This document shows, piece after piece, positions 30,997 to 39,878 of a DNA stretch of 64,000 bases; position 1 is the stretch's first letter, and each line of letters starts with the position of its first letter. The DNA is from Halomonas sp. KG2 (GTDB lineage: Bacteria; Pseudomonadota; Gammaproteobacteria; Pseudomonadales; Halomonadaceae): NCBI GenBank assembly GCA_030440445.1, contig CP098528.1, forward strand, positions 682,001 through 746,000. Reading direction: 5' to 3'. A program made the position numbers and the translations under genes. Below the pieces are notes generated by a model. It did not search any database, had not been told where the DNA came from, and worked only from the letters and a program-made list of their open reading frames with translations.

Positions 30997-31942
30997 TGCG
31001 CGATGTCGTTGAATCAGAGGTTGCGTCAGCCGCTGAGTCAGATGGCGAGTTAGCCGTTGAATCAGGAGCGGTTTGCTGCGTGCTGGCGGCGGCTGTCTCG
31101 GTCGTTTCGGCGTTGGCTTTTGGCTCGGAACTGTGTTTGCCAATCCCTGGGCAGCCTGTGTCGTTTTCATCAAGAATGTCGGCGAAATCTTCATCGCGCA
31201 GAGCCGGGAGTTGGCCGTCGCGATAGTTGGCATCCAATTGACGCAGTGTCGAGCACATACGCTCAATGCGTTCATCCACGGCGTGCATGTGATCAAGCAT
31301 CGCCTGCATCGAACGTGCCACAGGGTCGGGCATATCCTGGCTTACACCATAAGCATCGAAGCCAAATTTTTGGCAAATCGCTTCGCGGCGAGCCGGGTCA
31401 ACATCTAACGCTTCCTCCACATCGGGGTCGGCGCGTTTAACGATTTTGCCAGGAATGCCCACCACCGTAGCGCCGGATGGCACTTCTTTGGTGACCACCG
31501 CATTAGAGCCAATTTTAGCCCCCGCGCCAACGGTGAATGGGCCAAGGATCTTAGCGCCAGCGCCAACAATGACGCCATCTTCTAACGTAGGGTGACGCTT
31601 GCCCTTATTCCAGCTGGTGCCGCCTAAGGTAACGCCTTGATAAAGGGTCACGTTATCGCCGACTAGCGCTGTTTCACCAATCACCACGCCCATGCCGTGA
31701 TCAATAAAGAAACGGCGGCCAATAGTGGCGCCTGGGTGAATCTCAATGCCGGTCAGCCAGCGGGAAAACGTCGATAGCGTTCGCGCCAACCATTTAAAAT
31801 TTTTCTTCCATAGCCAGTGACTGCAGCGGTGAAGCAGCAGGGCGTGCAGGCCGGGATAGTTGGTCAGCACCTCAAGAGAGTTACGTGCCGCTGGGTCGCG
31901 GTCGAATACGCTATTAATGTCTTCACGCAGGCGTTGAAACAT
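30989..31942 (-). CDS. cysE: Serine O-acetyltransferase CysE
   Basis: Acetylates serine to O-acetylserine for cysteine synthesis, 317 residues. The short N-terminal helical region (about 60 residues) is the EpsC-like form found beside iscR in pseudomonads. The left-handed beta-helix has hexapeptide repeats: [52 protein letters not shown] and [26 protein letters not shown]. An unusual C-terminal tail of about 45 residues, rich in Thr, Ala, Ser and Asp, ends in a four-residue periodic stretch encoded by a 12-bp tandem repeat. AAGGATCA precedes the start. Confidence 0.95.
   Translation of the reverse strand: MFQRLREDINSVFDRDPAARNSLEVLTNYPGLHALLLHRCSHWLWKKNFKWLARTLSTFSRWLTGIEIHPGATIGRRFFIDHGMGVVIGETALVGDNVTLYQGVTLGGTSWNKGKRHPTLEDGVIVGAGAKILGPFTVGAGAKIGSNAVVTKEVPSGATVVGIPGKIVKRADPDVEEALDVDPARREAICQKFGFDAYGVSQDMPDPVARSMQAMLDHMHAVDERIERMCSTLRQLDANYRDGQLPALRDEDFADILDENDTGCPGIGKHSSEPKANAETTETAAASTQQTAPDSTANSPSDSAADATSDSTTSRNS
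31006..31065. repeat. Five in-frame 12-bp tandem units at the 3' end of cysE
   Basis: Consecutive 12-base units on the plus strand: TCGTTGAATCAG, AGGTTGCGTCAG, CCGCTGAGTCAG, ATGGCGAGTTAG and CCGTTGAATCAG. Read on the minus strand they encode a repeating four-residue pattern of the DSxA/T type in the CysE tail. The period is a multiple of three, unlike the 14-15 base period of the arrays in non-coding gaps. Confidence 0.85.
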
Positions 31943-31981
31943 GGGTGATCCTTGGGCGTTAAAGGGCGGTAATCATCAGCT

Positions 31982-32023
31982 CTTGGAATATGGTGCTGGG
32001 AATATGGTACTTGAAATATAGTT
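31982..32023. repeat. Three 14-bp tandem units upstream of cysE
   Basis: CTTGGAATATGGTG, CTGGGAATATGGTA and CTTGAAATATAGTT follow one another with period 14, between trmJ and cysE and about 40 bases before the cysE start. The first two differ at two positions. AT-rich cores within the units could also form promoter elements. Confidence 0.88.
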
Positions 32024-32115
32024 AGTGCAATGCAGCGCGGCGCCAAAAAAATGATGTTGGGGCGCGCCGGTGCGACTTCAAGCTTCGGTTGCCCAAGCCG
32101 CAGCGGTGATCAGCG

Positions 32116-32862
32116 CTATGGATGATGTTTGTCTGTCGCTTTTTCGGTTGCCGAAAGAATGCCACGCAGAATATTCATCTCCATTTTTTCAGGACGAGCA
32201 CGTAGGTACAGGCGACGCAATCTCGCCATCAGTTGGCGCGGCTGTGCGGGGTCATGAAATTCAATGGCTATCAGCGTGCGCTCCAAATGCTCAAAGTAGC
32301 GCTCTAGTTCGGCATGGGTGGCCAGCGCATCATCCGGCTCTTCAGCGGTGCTAGCGCTATCTTGTTGGCTTAGCCATGCCATGCGGCACTCATAGGCAAT
32401 CACCTGAACGGCGGCGGCTAGGTTTAGCGAGCTGAAATCCGCATTGGTGGGGATATGTACGTGGGCATGGCAGCGCTGTAGCTCGGCATTGGTTAAGCCG
32501 CTGTCCTCGCGGCCAAACACCAGCGCGACACGTGCATTGTCGGGCTGGCACTCGCTGGGCAAGCGCTCGGCTAGCTCGCGTGGGGAAATCATTGGCCAGG
32601 GCAGCGTGCGCGAACGAGCGCTAGCGCCCACGGCAAGCGTACAGTCAGCAACGGCGTCTTCAAGAGAGGCGTGAACGTTTGCCTGATGCAGCAGGTGGTC
32701 GGCTCCCGACGCGCGGGAAATGCTGTCTTGGGTAATCACCTCACAGCGCGGTGCCACCAGGGCTAAATCGGCTAAGCCCATGTTGTGCATGGCGCGGGCG
32801 ACGCCGCCAATATTACCAGGATGGCTAGTGCCAATAAGAACAATACGGATGCGCTCAAGCAT
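32116..32862 (-). CDS. trmJ: tRNA (cytidine/uridine-2'-O-)-methyltransferase TrmJ
   Basis: SPOUT-class methyltransferase for 2'-O-methylation of position 32 in tRNAs, 248 residues. The N terminus reads MLERIRIVLIGTSHPGNIGGVARAMHNMGL, with the NIGGVARA motif 1; later motifs are VALVFGREDSGLTNAEL and IPTNADFSSLNLAAAVQVIAYE, forming the knotted SAM site. The start at 32862 fits homologues; a TTG six codons upstream is less likely. It is transcribed toward cysE and divergent from suhB, the trmJ/suhB arrangement known from E. coli and Pseudomonas. Confidence 0.95.
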   Translation of the reverse strand: MLERIRIVLIGTSHPGNIGGVARAMHNMGLADLALVAPRCEVITQDSISRASGADHLLHQANVHASLEDAVADCTLAVGASARSRTLPWPMISPRELAERLPSECQPDNARVALVFGREDSGLTNAELQRCHAHVHIPTNADFSSLNLAAAVQVIAYECRMAWLSQQDSASTAEEPDDALATHAELERYFEHLERTLIAIEFHDPAQPRQLMARLRRLYLRARPEKMEMNILRGILSATEKATDKHHP

Positions 32863-33004
32863 AATGGGCTCGGTAATCAAGTGCGGAAAACGCGCAGTTT
32901 AGCATGAGTCGATAGCATGCCCGAGAGGGCTCTGTTAGAATTGCCCGCCAAAGCAGTCCTGCCACTGCCTCCGTTCTTTAACATCACTGTGACAAGGCCC
33001 GATC

Positions 33005-33799
33005 ATGAATCCTATGGTCCAATTTACGCTGCGCGCTGCGCGTGGCGCTGTTGAACACTTTTTACGTGTTCGTGAACGCATTGAAAATGCTCACGATGAA
33101 TTTAACCTCGACCGCTTGCTAGAAGACACTGCTCGCAAAGCAGAGGCCACCATTGTTCAACAGCTGCAGCGTGGGTACCCCCAGCACGGCTTCAGTGGCC
33201 GCTATACGCCCCATAAAGCGGGTGAAGGCGAAGGCGCTGATATCGTCTGGAAAATTGAACCAATGCACGGCTATTCCAATTTAGCAGTGGCAGGTAAGGG
33301 CTTTGCTCTCTCAGTGGTGTGTCTCGTCAAAGATCGCCCCGAACACGCGGTCATTATCTGTCCGTTTTCTGACGATGAGTATATCGCCAGCCGCGGCCGC
33401 GGTGCTCAGCACAACGATAAGCGCATGCGTGTAAGCAAGCCTACCGCCATTAGCGGTACGCGGATAGCGATGAGCCTGCCAGAAACTTGGTTGCGCCCCA
33501 GCCATTTGCCCGCTTACCTGACCATTACTCAACAATTAGCTCCCCAAGTGGAAGCCATGCTGGCATCTGCTAGCGGCCTGCTGGATATTTGCGAACTTGC
33601 CTGTGGGCGTGTGGACAGTGTCTTTGTTTTGGGTCTTGAAGAGCAGGATATGCAGGTGGGAACGCTATTGCTGAAAGAGGCCGGTGCGCTGATGGGCACG
33701 CCTGACGGCAAGCCGACAGTGAACGCTGAAGGTCAACTGATGGCCGCTGGCCCACGTCTGTACAAAGCCTTGATTAAACAATTGGCACCGCATTTTTAA
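33005..33799 (+). CDS. suhB: SuhB-like inositol monophosphatase-family protein, catalytic residues lost
   Basis: Protein of 264 residues in the position and size of SuhB and alignable along its length (MNPMVQFTLRAARGAVEHFLR, GEGADIVWKIEP, ASRGRGAQHNDKRMRVS, LLLKEAGALMG). The metal-binding motif DPLDGTTN of active family members is EPMHGYSN here, and the upstream GEE motif is GRY; only the later Asp (EQDMQVG) remains. Phosphatase activity is therefore unlikely. E. coli SuhB has a second role in rRNA transcription antitermination and 30S maturation that does not need catalysis, which could be what is retained. A strong terminator follows. Confidence 0.85.
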   Translation: MNPMVQFTLRAARGAVEHFLRVRERIENAHDEFNLDRLLEDTARKAEATIVQQLQRGYPQHGFSGRYTPHKAGEGEGADIVWKIEPMHGYSNLAVAGKGFALSVVCLVKDRPEHAVIICPFSDDEYIASRGRGAQHNDKRMRVSKPTAISGTRIAMSLPETWLRPSHLPAYLTITQQLAPQVEAMLASASGLLDICELACGRVDSVFVLGLEEQDMQVGTLLLKEAGALMGTPDGKPTVNAEGQLMAAGPRLYKALIKQLAPHF

Positions 33800-33859
33800 G
33801 TTCGTAAAAATGGTAAGTGGTAAAAGCGATTGATACAGTCTGCTCGATGACCACGCATT

Positions 33860-33896
33860 AAAAAGGCTCTGTCGATTTTATCGGCAGAGCCTTTTT
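33860..33896. terminator. Bidirectional terminator between suhB and secF
   Basis: Sixteen-pair stem (one T-G wobble): AAAAAGGCTCTGTCGA (33860-33875) with TCGGCAGAGCCTTTTT (33881-33896), loop TTTTA. T-runs exist on both strands, so it can terminate both convergent genes. Confidence 0.93.
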
Positions 33897-33918
33897 GTTG
33901 CGGATTGCTTTTGCTGGT

Positions 33919-34845
33919 TTACGGCAGCTCTTCTTCCTCTTCATCCGTCTCTTTCTTGGTGGGGATAAGGTCTTCCCGTGAAAGCTTGAGCGGAATCAGT
34001 AACGCACCTGAGATATAAATTGATGAGAACGTACCCACCACGATGCCAATTAACAGCGCAATAGCGAAGTTCTCGATCATGTCGCCGCCTAATAGCAGCA
34101 GCGCCAGCAACACCAGTACCGTAGTACCAGAGGTGGCGAGCGTGCGGGACAGGGTGGCATTGATCGCTTCGTTGAAGATTTGCGGCATATCATCAATACG
34201 CGATGTTCGAATAGTCTCGCGGATACGGTCATAGACAACAATCGTATCGTTTAGCGAGTAGCCGATAACGGCCAAAATCGCTGCCAGAACCGTTAGATCG
34301 AACTCAAGCTTGAACAGCGCGAAGATGCCAACAACAATGATGACATCGTGAAGCAAGGCTAGCAGGGCACCAAGAGCAAACTTGTATTGAAAGCGGAAGG
34401 CAACGTAAAGCATCACTACGCCCAATGCCACTAGAAGGCCTAAGCCGCTTTGGTCGCGAAGTTGGTCGCCTACCTGTGCACCGACAAACTCGGCCCGCAC
34501 AAGATTAACGCTATCGCCATTGGCACGTAGCAGGCTGACAACATCGTTACCGACATCCGCATCGAATGCTTGCTGAATGCGGATAAGTATTTCTGTTGAT
34601 GCGCCAAACGTTTGCACCGACACGTCTTGGAAACCACTGTCTTCGAGCAATTGGCGAATCGCGTCTAAGGAAGGGACTGCGCCGTAGCGCACTTCCACCA
34701 GGGTGCCGCCGGTGAAGTCCAGTCCGAGATTTAGCTGCTGAAAAATAATCGCGCCAATCGAGATGATTAGCATCAAGGCAGAGACGATAAACGCAAGGTT
34801 GCGCCGCCCCATAAAGTCGATTCGCAGTTGTGATAGGGGTTTCAT
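33919..34845 (-). CDS. secF: Protein translocase subunit SecF
   Basis: Membrane subunit of the SecDF complex that uses the proton gradient to help protein export, 308 residues. Six membrane segments are visible. Family motifs include LGLDFTGGTLVEVRY in the first periplasmic region, VMLYVAFRFQYKFALGALLALLHDV and AVIGYSLNDTIVVYDRIRE, the conserved sixth-helix region. The start at 34845 has AAGAGG upstream. The C-terminal tail is acidic (KETDEEEEELP). It follows secD in the usual yajC-secD-secF order. Confidence 0.97.
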   Translation of the reverse strand: MKPLSQLRIDFMGRRNLAFIVSALMLIISIGAIIFQQLNLGLDFTGGTLVEVRYGAVPSLDAIRQLLEDSGFQDVSVQTFGASTEILIRIQQAFDADVGNDVVSLLRANGDSVNLVRAEFVGAQVGDQLRDQSGLGLLVALGVVMLYVAFRFQYKFALGALLALLHDVIIVVGIFALFKLEFDLTVLAAILAVIGYSLNDTIVVYDRIRETIRTSRIDDMPQIFNEAINATLSRTLATSGTTVLVLLALLLLGGDMIENFAIALLIGIVVGTFSSIYISGALLIPLKLSREDLIPTKKETDEEEEELP

Positions 34846-34881
34846 TACCACCTCTTAAATTCTGGGCTAAGCACGTGGTTC

Positions 34882-34934
34882 AGATCCATGCTTTTCAAAT
34901 CTATGCCATTTAGATCCATGTGTTTAAATCCACA
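34882..34934. repeat. Four 14/15-bp tandem units between secD and secF
   Basis: The nine-base core AGATCCATG/AAATCTATG/AGATCCATG/AAATCCACA recurs at 34882, 34897, 34912 and 34926, spacing 15, 15 and 14. The last copy extends into the secD stop codon and last codons. It belongs to the window's group of short gene-boundary tandem repeats. Confidence 0.8.
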
Positions 34935-36777
34935 GCTTTTTGACGGGTTTGCTGCCATAGGTCAGGTTGACCATGGCGCGCGTGACCAGTAGTGCTGTGA
35001 ACATGGATGTCAAAATGCCAATGGAGAGCGTAACGGCAAACCCTTTCACTGGGCCGGTACCGATTGAGAACAGAATCACCGCTACCAGCAGCGTGGTGAT
35101 GTTGGCATCCACGATAGAGGTGAAGGCGCGCTCGTAGCCCGCATAGATTGCTTGCTGAATTGACATGCCGTTGCGCAATTCTTCGCGTATACGCTCGAAT
35201 ATCAGCACGTTGGCATCAACTGCCATGCCTAGCGTCAGCACAATCCCGGCAATGCCTGGTAGTGTTAACGTAGCGCCCAGCATCGACATAACCGCGACGA
35301 GCAGCGTTAGGTTTAGCGCTAGGGCAATGTTGGCAAATACCCCGAACACTTTGTAGCGCACCAGCATAAACAGCACGACCAGTAATAGGCCGATTTGTAC
35401 CGACAGCAGGCCACGCTCAATGTTTTCGGCACCCAAGCTTGGCCCAATAGTGCGTTCTTGGACAAAGTAGATAGGGGCGGCGAGTGAACCAGAGCGGAGC
35501 AGAAGGGCAAGCTCAGCAGCTTCAGTCGGTGAGTCTAAGCCGGTAATGCGGAAGCTATTGCCCAGTGCACTTTGGATGGTGGCAAGGCTGATCAAGCCGC
35601 GTTCGACGTAGGGCTCGCGAATAATCGTTTCTTCGCCCGTTTCAGGGTCGATTTCTACGCGATCTTCGCTTTTATGTTCAATGAACAATACCGCCATATT
35701 GCGACCGATGTTGGTTCGCGTGGCGCGGTTCATTAACGTACCGCCGGTGCCGTCCAAGTTAATGTTGACCTGGGGGCGACCATTTTCATCAAAGCTATTG
35801 CTGGCACTGGATACGCTATCACCGGTAATAATGACATCGCGCATCAACTCTGCCGAGCGTGCTGGGTCGTTACGGAATTCTAGACGTTCGGTTTCCGTGT
35901 CAGGCGTGTCGTTGCGAGCTTCCAGGCGAAACTCTAGGTTTGCCGTTGCACCCACAATACGCTTTGCAGCCACGGTATCTTGAACGCCGGGCAGTTCAAC
36001 CACGATTTGACTAGGGCCTTGGCGTTGAACCATCGGCTCAGCGACGCCCAGCTCGTTAACGCGGTTACGCAGCGTGGTTAAGTTTTGATTGATCGCATAG
36101 TCTTGAATCTCGTTAACCGTTTGGTCACTGAGCGTCATGACTAGGTTGGAAGCACGACCATCGCCTTCGTTGCTGTATTCAAAATTAGGGAAGTCGCGAC
36201 TAATCAAGCGCCGGGCAGTATCGCGGTCTTCTGCACTGCCAAAGCCGATTGACAGCGAACGCTCGTCGATGGTGGTGTTGCGATAGCGAATGCGCTCCCC
36301 ACGTAGCAGTTCACGCATGGCACTGGCATTCACTTCCAAGCGCTGGGTAAGGGCGGCATCCATATCTACTTCGAGTAAGAAGTGCACGCCTCCACGTAAA
36401 TCGAGGCCCAGTGTCATGGGAGATGCGGAAAAGGCTTGCAGCCAACCAGGGGTGGCGTCAGCGAGGTTGAGTGCGACAGTCGCGTCACTACCCAATACAT
36501 CTGCGGCAATATCGCGGGCGTCTAGCTGATCATCATCACTCTGAAGGCGAATCAGCCATTGGCCATTCGTTTCTTCAATGGCTTTAATGCCGATATCGCT
36601 ATCAATGAGCGCTTCTTCAACGCGGGATATTTGCCGTTCATCCAGCGAATCGCCCTGGGCATCGCTAACCTGGATGGCGGGATCTGCGGGGAATAAATTG
36701 GGAAGCGAATAGATAAGGCCAACCACCAGGACGACCAGTATCAGCAGATACTTCCACAGGGGGTAACGGTTGAGCAT
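34924..36777 (-). CDS. secD: Protein translocase subunit SecD
   Basis: Large partner of SecF, 617 residues. The first helix (YPLWKYLLILVVLVVGLIYSLPN) precedes a large periplasmic domain that holds LGLDLRGGVHFLLEVD and the P1 region QRQGPSQIVVELPGVQD. Five C-terminal helices include LTLPGIAGIVLTLGMAVDANVLIFERIREELR, the conserved proton-pathway segment with its Asp and Arg. The start at 36777 is chosen since homologues begin MLNRYPLWK and AGGGC lies upstream; a 20-codon extension is unlikely. Confidence 0.97.
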   Translation of the reverse strand: MLNRYPLWKYLLILVVLVVGLIYSLPNLFPADPAIQVSDAQGDSLDERQISRVEEALIDSDIGIKAIEETNGQWLIRLQSDDDQLDARDIAADVLGSDATVALNLADATPGWLQAFSASPMTLGLDLRGGVHFLLEVDMDAALTQRLEVNASAMRELLRGERIRYRNTTIDERSLSIGFGSAEDRDTARRLISRDFPNFEYSNEGDGRASNLVMTLSDQTVNEIQDYAINQNLTTLRNRVNELGVAEPMVQRQGPSQIVVELPGVQDTVAAKRIVGATANLEFRLEARNDTPDTETERLEFRNDPARSAELMRDVIITGDSVSSASNSFDENGRPQVNINLDGTGGTLMNRATRTNIGRNMAVLFIEHKSEDRVEIDPETGEETIIREPYVERGLISLATIQSALGNSFRITGLDSPTEAAELALLLRSGSLAAPIYFVQERTIGPSLGAENIERGLLSVQIGLLLVVLFMLVRYKVFGVFANIALALNLTLLVAVMSMLGATLTLPGIAGIVLTLGMAVDANVLIFERIREELRNGMSIQQAIYAGYERAFTSIVDANITTLLVAVILFSIGTGPVKGFAVTLSIGILTSMFTALLVTRAMVNLTYGSKPVKKLWI

Positions 36778-36806
36778 GCAAGCCCTGCCTTCAATTACAA
36801 ACGGAA

Positions 36807-36899
36807 TTGCTGTGCACGGAAAAACCGCGCACAGCAAAGTTCACCATCGTGGCTACCATGTCACCCCTGCCGGGGTGGCTGGCACTGGATCGGCAGGGG
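36807..36899 (-). other. Two hairpins in the yajC-secD gap
   Basis: First, TTGCTGTGC (36807-36815) and GCACAGCAA (36829-36837), extended inward by CGG/CCG over one mismatch, loop AAAAA. Second, CCCCTGCCG (36864-36872) and CGGCAGGGG (36891-36899), loop 18 bases. Neither has a T-run. They occupy most of the 135-base gap and could adjust mRNA stability or secD expression relative to yajC. Confidence 0.6.
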
Positions 36900-36912
36900 G
36901 GAGATGCAGGCG

Positions 36913-37239
36913 TTAGATGGACTTAATAGTGCCTTTAGGAAGTACGGCAGCAACGGCATTTTTCTGCACGTTAACTTCGGTGCCTTCAGAAACTTCCAGC
37001 GTTAGGAACTCATCATTAACTTTGGTAACACGACCAACAAGACCGCCACCGATGACGACTTCATCGCCTTTGGCCAAGCCAGTAACCAGCTGCTTGTGCT
37101 GCTTAGCGCGCTTTGCCTGGGGGCGCCACAGCAGGAAGTAAAAAATCAGCACAAAACCAACCAGCATGACAATTTGCGCGATGCCACCGCCGGCAGCGGC
37201 TTCTTGGGCATGGGCTGGTGAGATGAAGAAATCCAGCAT
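36913..37239 (-). CDS. yajC: Preprotein translocase accessory subunit YajC
   Basis: Small single-helix membrane protein of the SecDF-YajC complex, 108 residues from the preferred start. The N terminus reads MLDFFISPAHAQEA, the helix is IAQIVMLVGFVLIFYFLLWRPQAKRAKQHK, and the cytosolic domain is LAKGDEVVIGGGLVGRVTKV. The start at 37239 has AGGAG nine bases upstream; ten additional upstream codons are open but not supported. It lies between tgt and secD. Confidence 0.95.
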   Translation of the reverse strand: MLDFFISPAHAQEAAAGGGIAQIVMLVGFVLIFYFLLWRPQAKRAKQHKQLVTGLAKGDEVVIGGGLVGRVTKVNDEFLTLEVSEGTEVNVQKNAVAAVLPKGTIKSI

Positions 37240-37310
37240 TGCAGAGAACTCCTGGGTTAGAAAACTCAATGGGTGAACCGATTAAACCACCCGCCAATGG
37301 CGGATGGCGA

Positions 37311-38447
<1,137 letters not shown>

Positions 38448-38493
38448 CTAAATAACTCGTCAATAATCGGTTAAGGCGCTGGACGTATCGTGT

Positions 38494-39525
38494 TTAGCGG
38501 GTCAGCAGCATGGCATCGCCATAACTAAAGAACGCGTAGCGCTCGTCAACTGCCGTGCGATATGCCCGCATCATGTGGTCATAGCCTGCAAATGCAGAGA
38601 CCAGCATCAGCAGGGTCGACTCGGGCAGGTGGAAATTAGTTATCAGGGCGTCTACGCAGCGCCATTCGTAGCCAGGGTAGATAAAGATATCGGTGTCGCC
38701 GCTGTAGGGGGCGATCTGGCCGTCGCTACTTTTCAGGCAAGCGCTTTCTAAGCAGCGCACGCTGGTAGTGCCGACGGCAATGACCCGTTTCCCAGCGGCC
38801 TGAGTGTCACGCACTTTTTGACAGGCAGCCTCAGACACCTCAATCCACTCGCTATGCATATGGTGTTCAAGGATGTTGTCGACGCGCACTGGCTGAAAGG
38901 TGCCAGCGCCGACGTGCAAGGTCACAAAAGCACTGTTAACGCCTTTCTCGGCCAGGGCATCCAACAACGGTTGGTCAAAGTGAAGCCCTGCGGTGGGCGC
39001 TGCTACTGCGCCGTCGCGGCGGGCATACACCGTTTGATAGCGTTCCCGATCGCTCAACTCATCGTCACGGGTGATATAGGGCGGCAGTGGCATATGGCCG
39101 TGCTTTTCAAGCAGCGCAATCATTGGCGTGTCGCCTAAAAAGCGCAGCTCAAACAGCGCATCGCGGCGGCCTTCAACCACCGCATGAATGTCGCCTTCAA
39201 AGATCAACTCGGTGCCGGGCTTGGGCGATTTGCTCGAACGGATATGTGCTAAACCACGGTGGCTATCCAACGGGCGCTCCAGCAGCATTTCTACTTTGCC
39301 GCCGCTAGCCTTGTGGCCGTGCAGGCGTGCTGGAATGACGCGCGTATCATTGAATACCAGCAAGTCGCCGGGTTCGAGTAGTTCAAGTAAATCAGCAAAC
39401 CGGCGATGCTCAAGCGCGCCGCTTTGGCCATCCACGCATAGCAAACGGCAGTCGCTGCGCTGCTCAGAAGGGTAGCGAGCAATTAGCTCGTCGGGTAGCT
39501 CGAAATGAAAATCCGCGCGCTGCAT
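38494..39525 (-). CDS. queA: S-adenosylmethionine:tRNA ribosyltransferase-isomerase
   Basis: Adds the epoxycyclopentane ring to preQ1-tRNA using the ribosyl part of SAM, 343 residues. The sequence opens [29 protein letters not shown] and contains [35 protein letters not shown] and [13 protein letters not shown], all typical. It precedes tgt, the next enzyme-coding gene of the same pathway. It is divergent from tRNA-Leu. Confidence 0.97.
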   Translation of the reverse strand: MQRADFHFELPDELIARYPSEQRSDCRLLCVDGQSGALEHRRFADLLELLEPGDLLVFNDTRVIPARLHGHKASGGKVEMLLERPLDSHRGLAHIRSSKSPKPGTELIFEGDIHAVVEGRRDALFELRFLGDTPMIALLEKHGHMPLPPYITRDDELSDRERYQTVYARRDGAVAAPTAGLHFDQPLLDALAEKGVNSAFVTLHVGAGTFQPVRVDNILEHHMHSEWIEVSEAACQKVRDTQAAGKRVIAVGTTSVRCLESACLKSSDGQIAPYSGDTDIFIYPGYEWRCVDALITNFHLPESTLLMLVSAFAGYDHMMRAYRTAVDERYAFFSYGDAMLLTR

Positions 39526-39599
39526 GGAAATGGCTCTTATCAGTGGTCAAACAGGCGGCATAGGATAGCGCTTTAGATAGATAAAGTCAGTCAATGTGA

Positions 39600-39627
39600 T
39601 TGACCTGCGAGGTTATCTCCGTATAAT
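39600..39627 (+). promoter_or_regulatory. Promoter of tRNA-Leu
   Basis: TTGACC (39600-39605) and a perfect TATAAT (39622-39627) with 16-base spacing, followed by a GC-rich discriminator (GCGCAGCC) typical of stable RNA promoters under stringent control. The mature tRNA begins 11 bases after the -10 box. Confidence 0.85.
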
Positions 39628-39638
39628 GCGCAGCCATT

Positions 39639-39725
39639 GCCGGTGTGGCGGAATTGGTAGACGCAGCGGATTCAAAATCCGCCGCCTTTACGGGTGTGCC
39701 AGTTCGAGTCTGGCCACCGGCACCA
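39639..39725 (+). tRNA. tRNA-Leu (anticodon CAA)
   Basis: Class II tRNA of 87 bases including an encoded CCA end. The acceptor stem GCCGGTG pairs with CACCGGC; the anticodon stem GCGGA/TCCGC encloses the loop TTCAAAA, giving anticodon CAA for UUG codons. The long variable arm (CGCCTTTACGGGTG) and the T-arm with GTTCGAGTC are present. It stands alone between its own promoter and a strong terminator. Confidence 0.97.
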
Positions 39726-39730
39726 AATTC

Positions 39731-39765
39731 AAGGGCTTAGCGATTTATCGCTAAGCCCTTTTTTT
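39731..39765 (+). terminator. Terminator of tRNA-Leu
   Basis: Perfect 13-base stem AAGGGCTTAGCGA (39731-39743) and TCGCTAAGCCCTT (39748-39760), loop TTTA, followed by TTTTT. Confidence 0.95.
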
Positions 39766-39878
39766 GTGGTGCGCCAAGCTTGCTACACCATCAAAAGATA
39801 CTCCACTTGGTTAGTCAGGGTGTTTTTCTTTGCAGCATTAAAAATATCTTCGATATGGCGATGCTGGATAAGAGAGAG

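Noticed and set aside
30913..31296. Long in-frame extension upstream of iscR (to 31296)
   Set aside because: It lies antisense-free but in a different frame of cysE on the same strand, has low-complexity sequence created by the 12-bp repeats, and IscR homologues start at [11 protein letters not shown] with a ribosome binding site.
39766..39878. Phage or island attachment at the tRNA-Leu 3' end
   Set aside because: No direct repeat of the tRNA 3' end, no integrase and no mobile genes follow; the terminator is intact.
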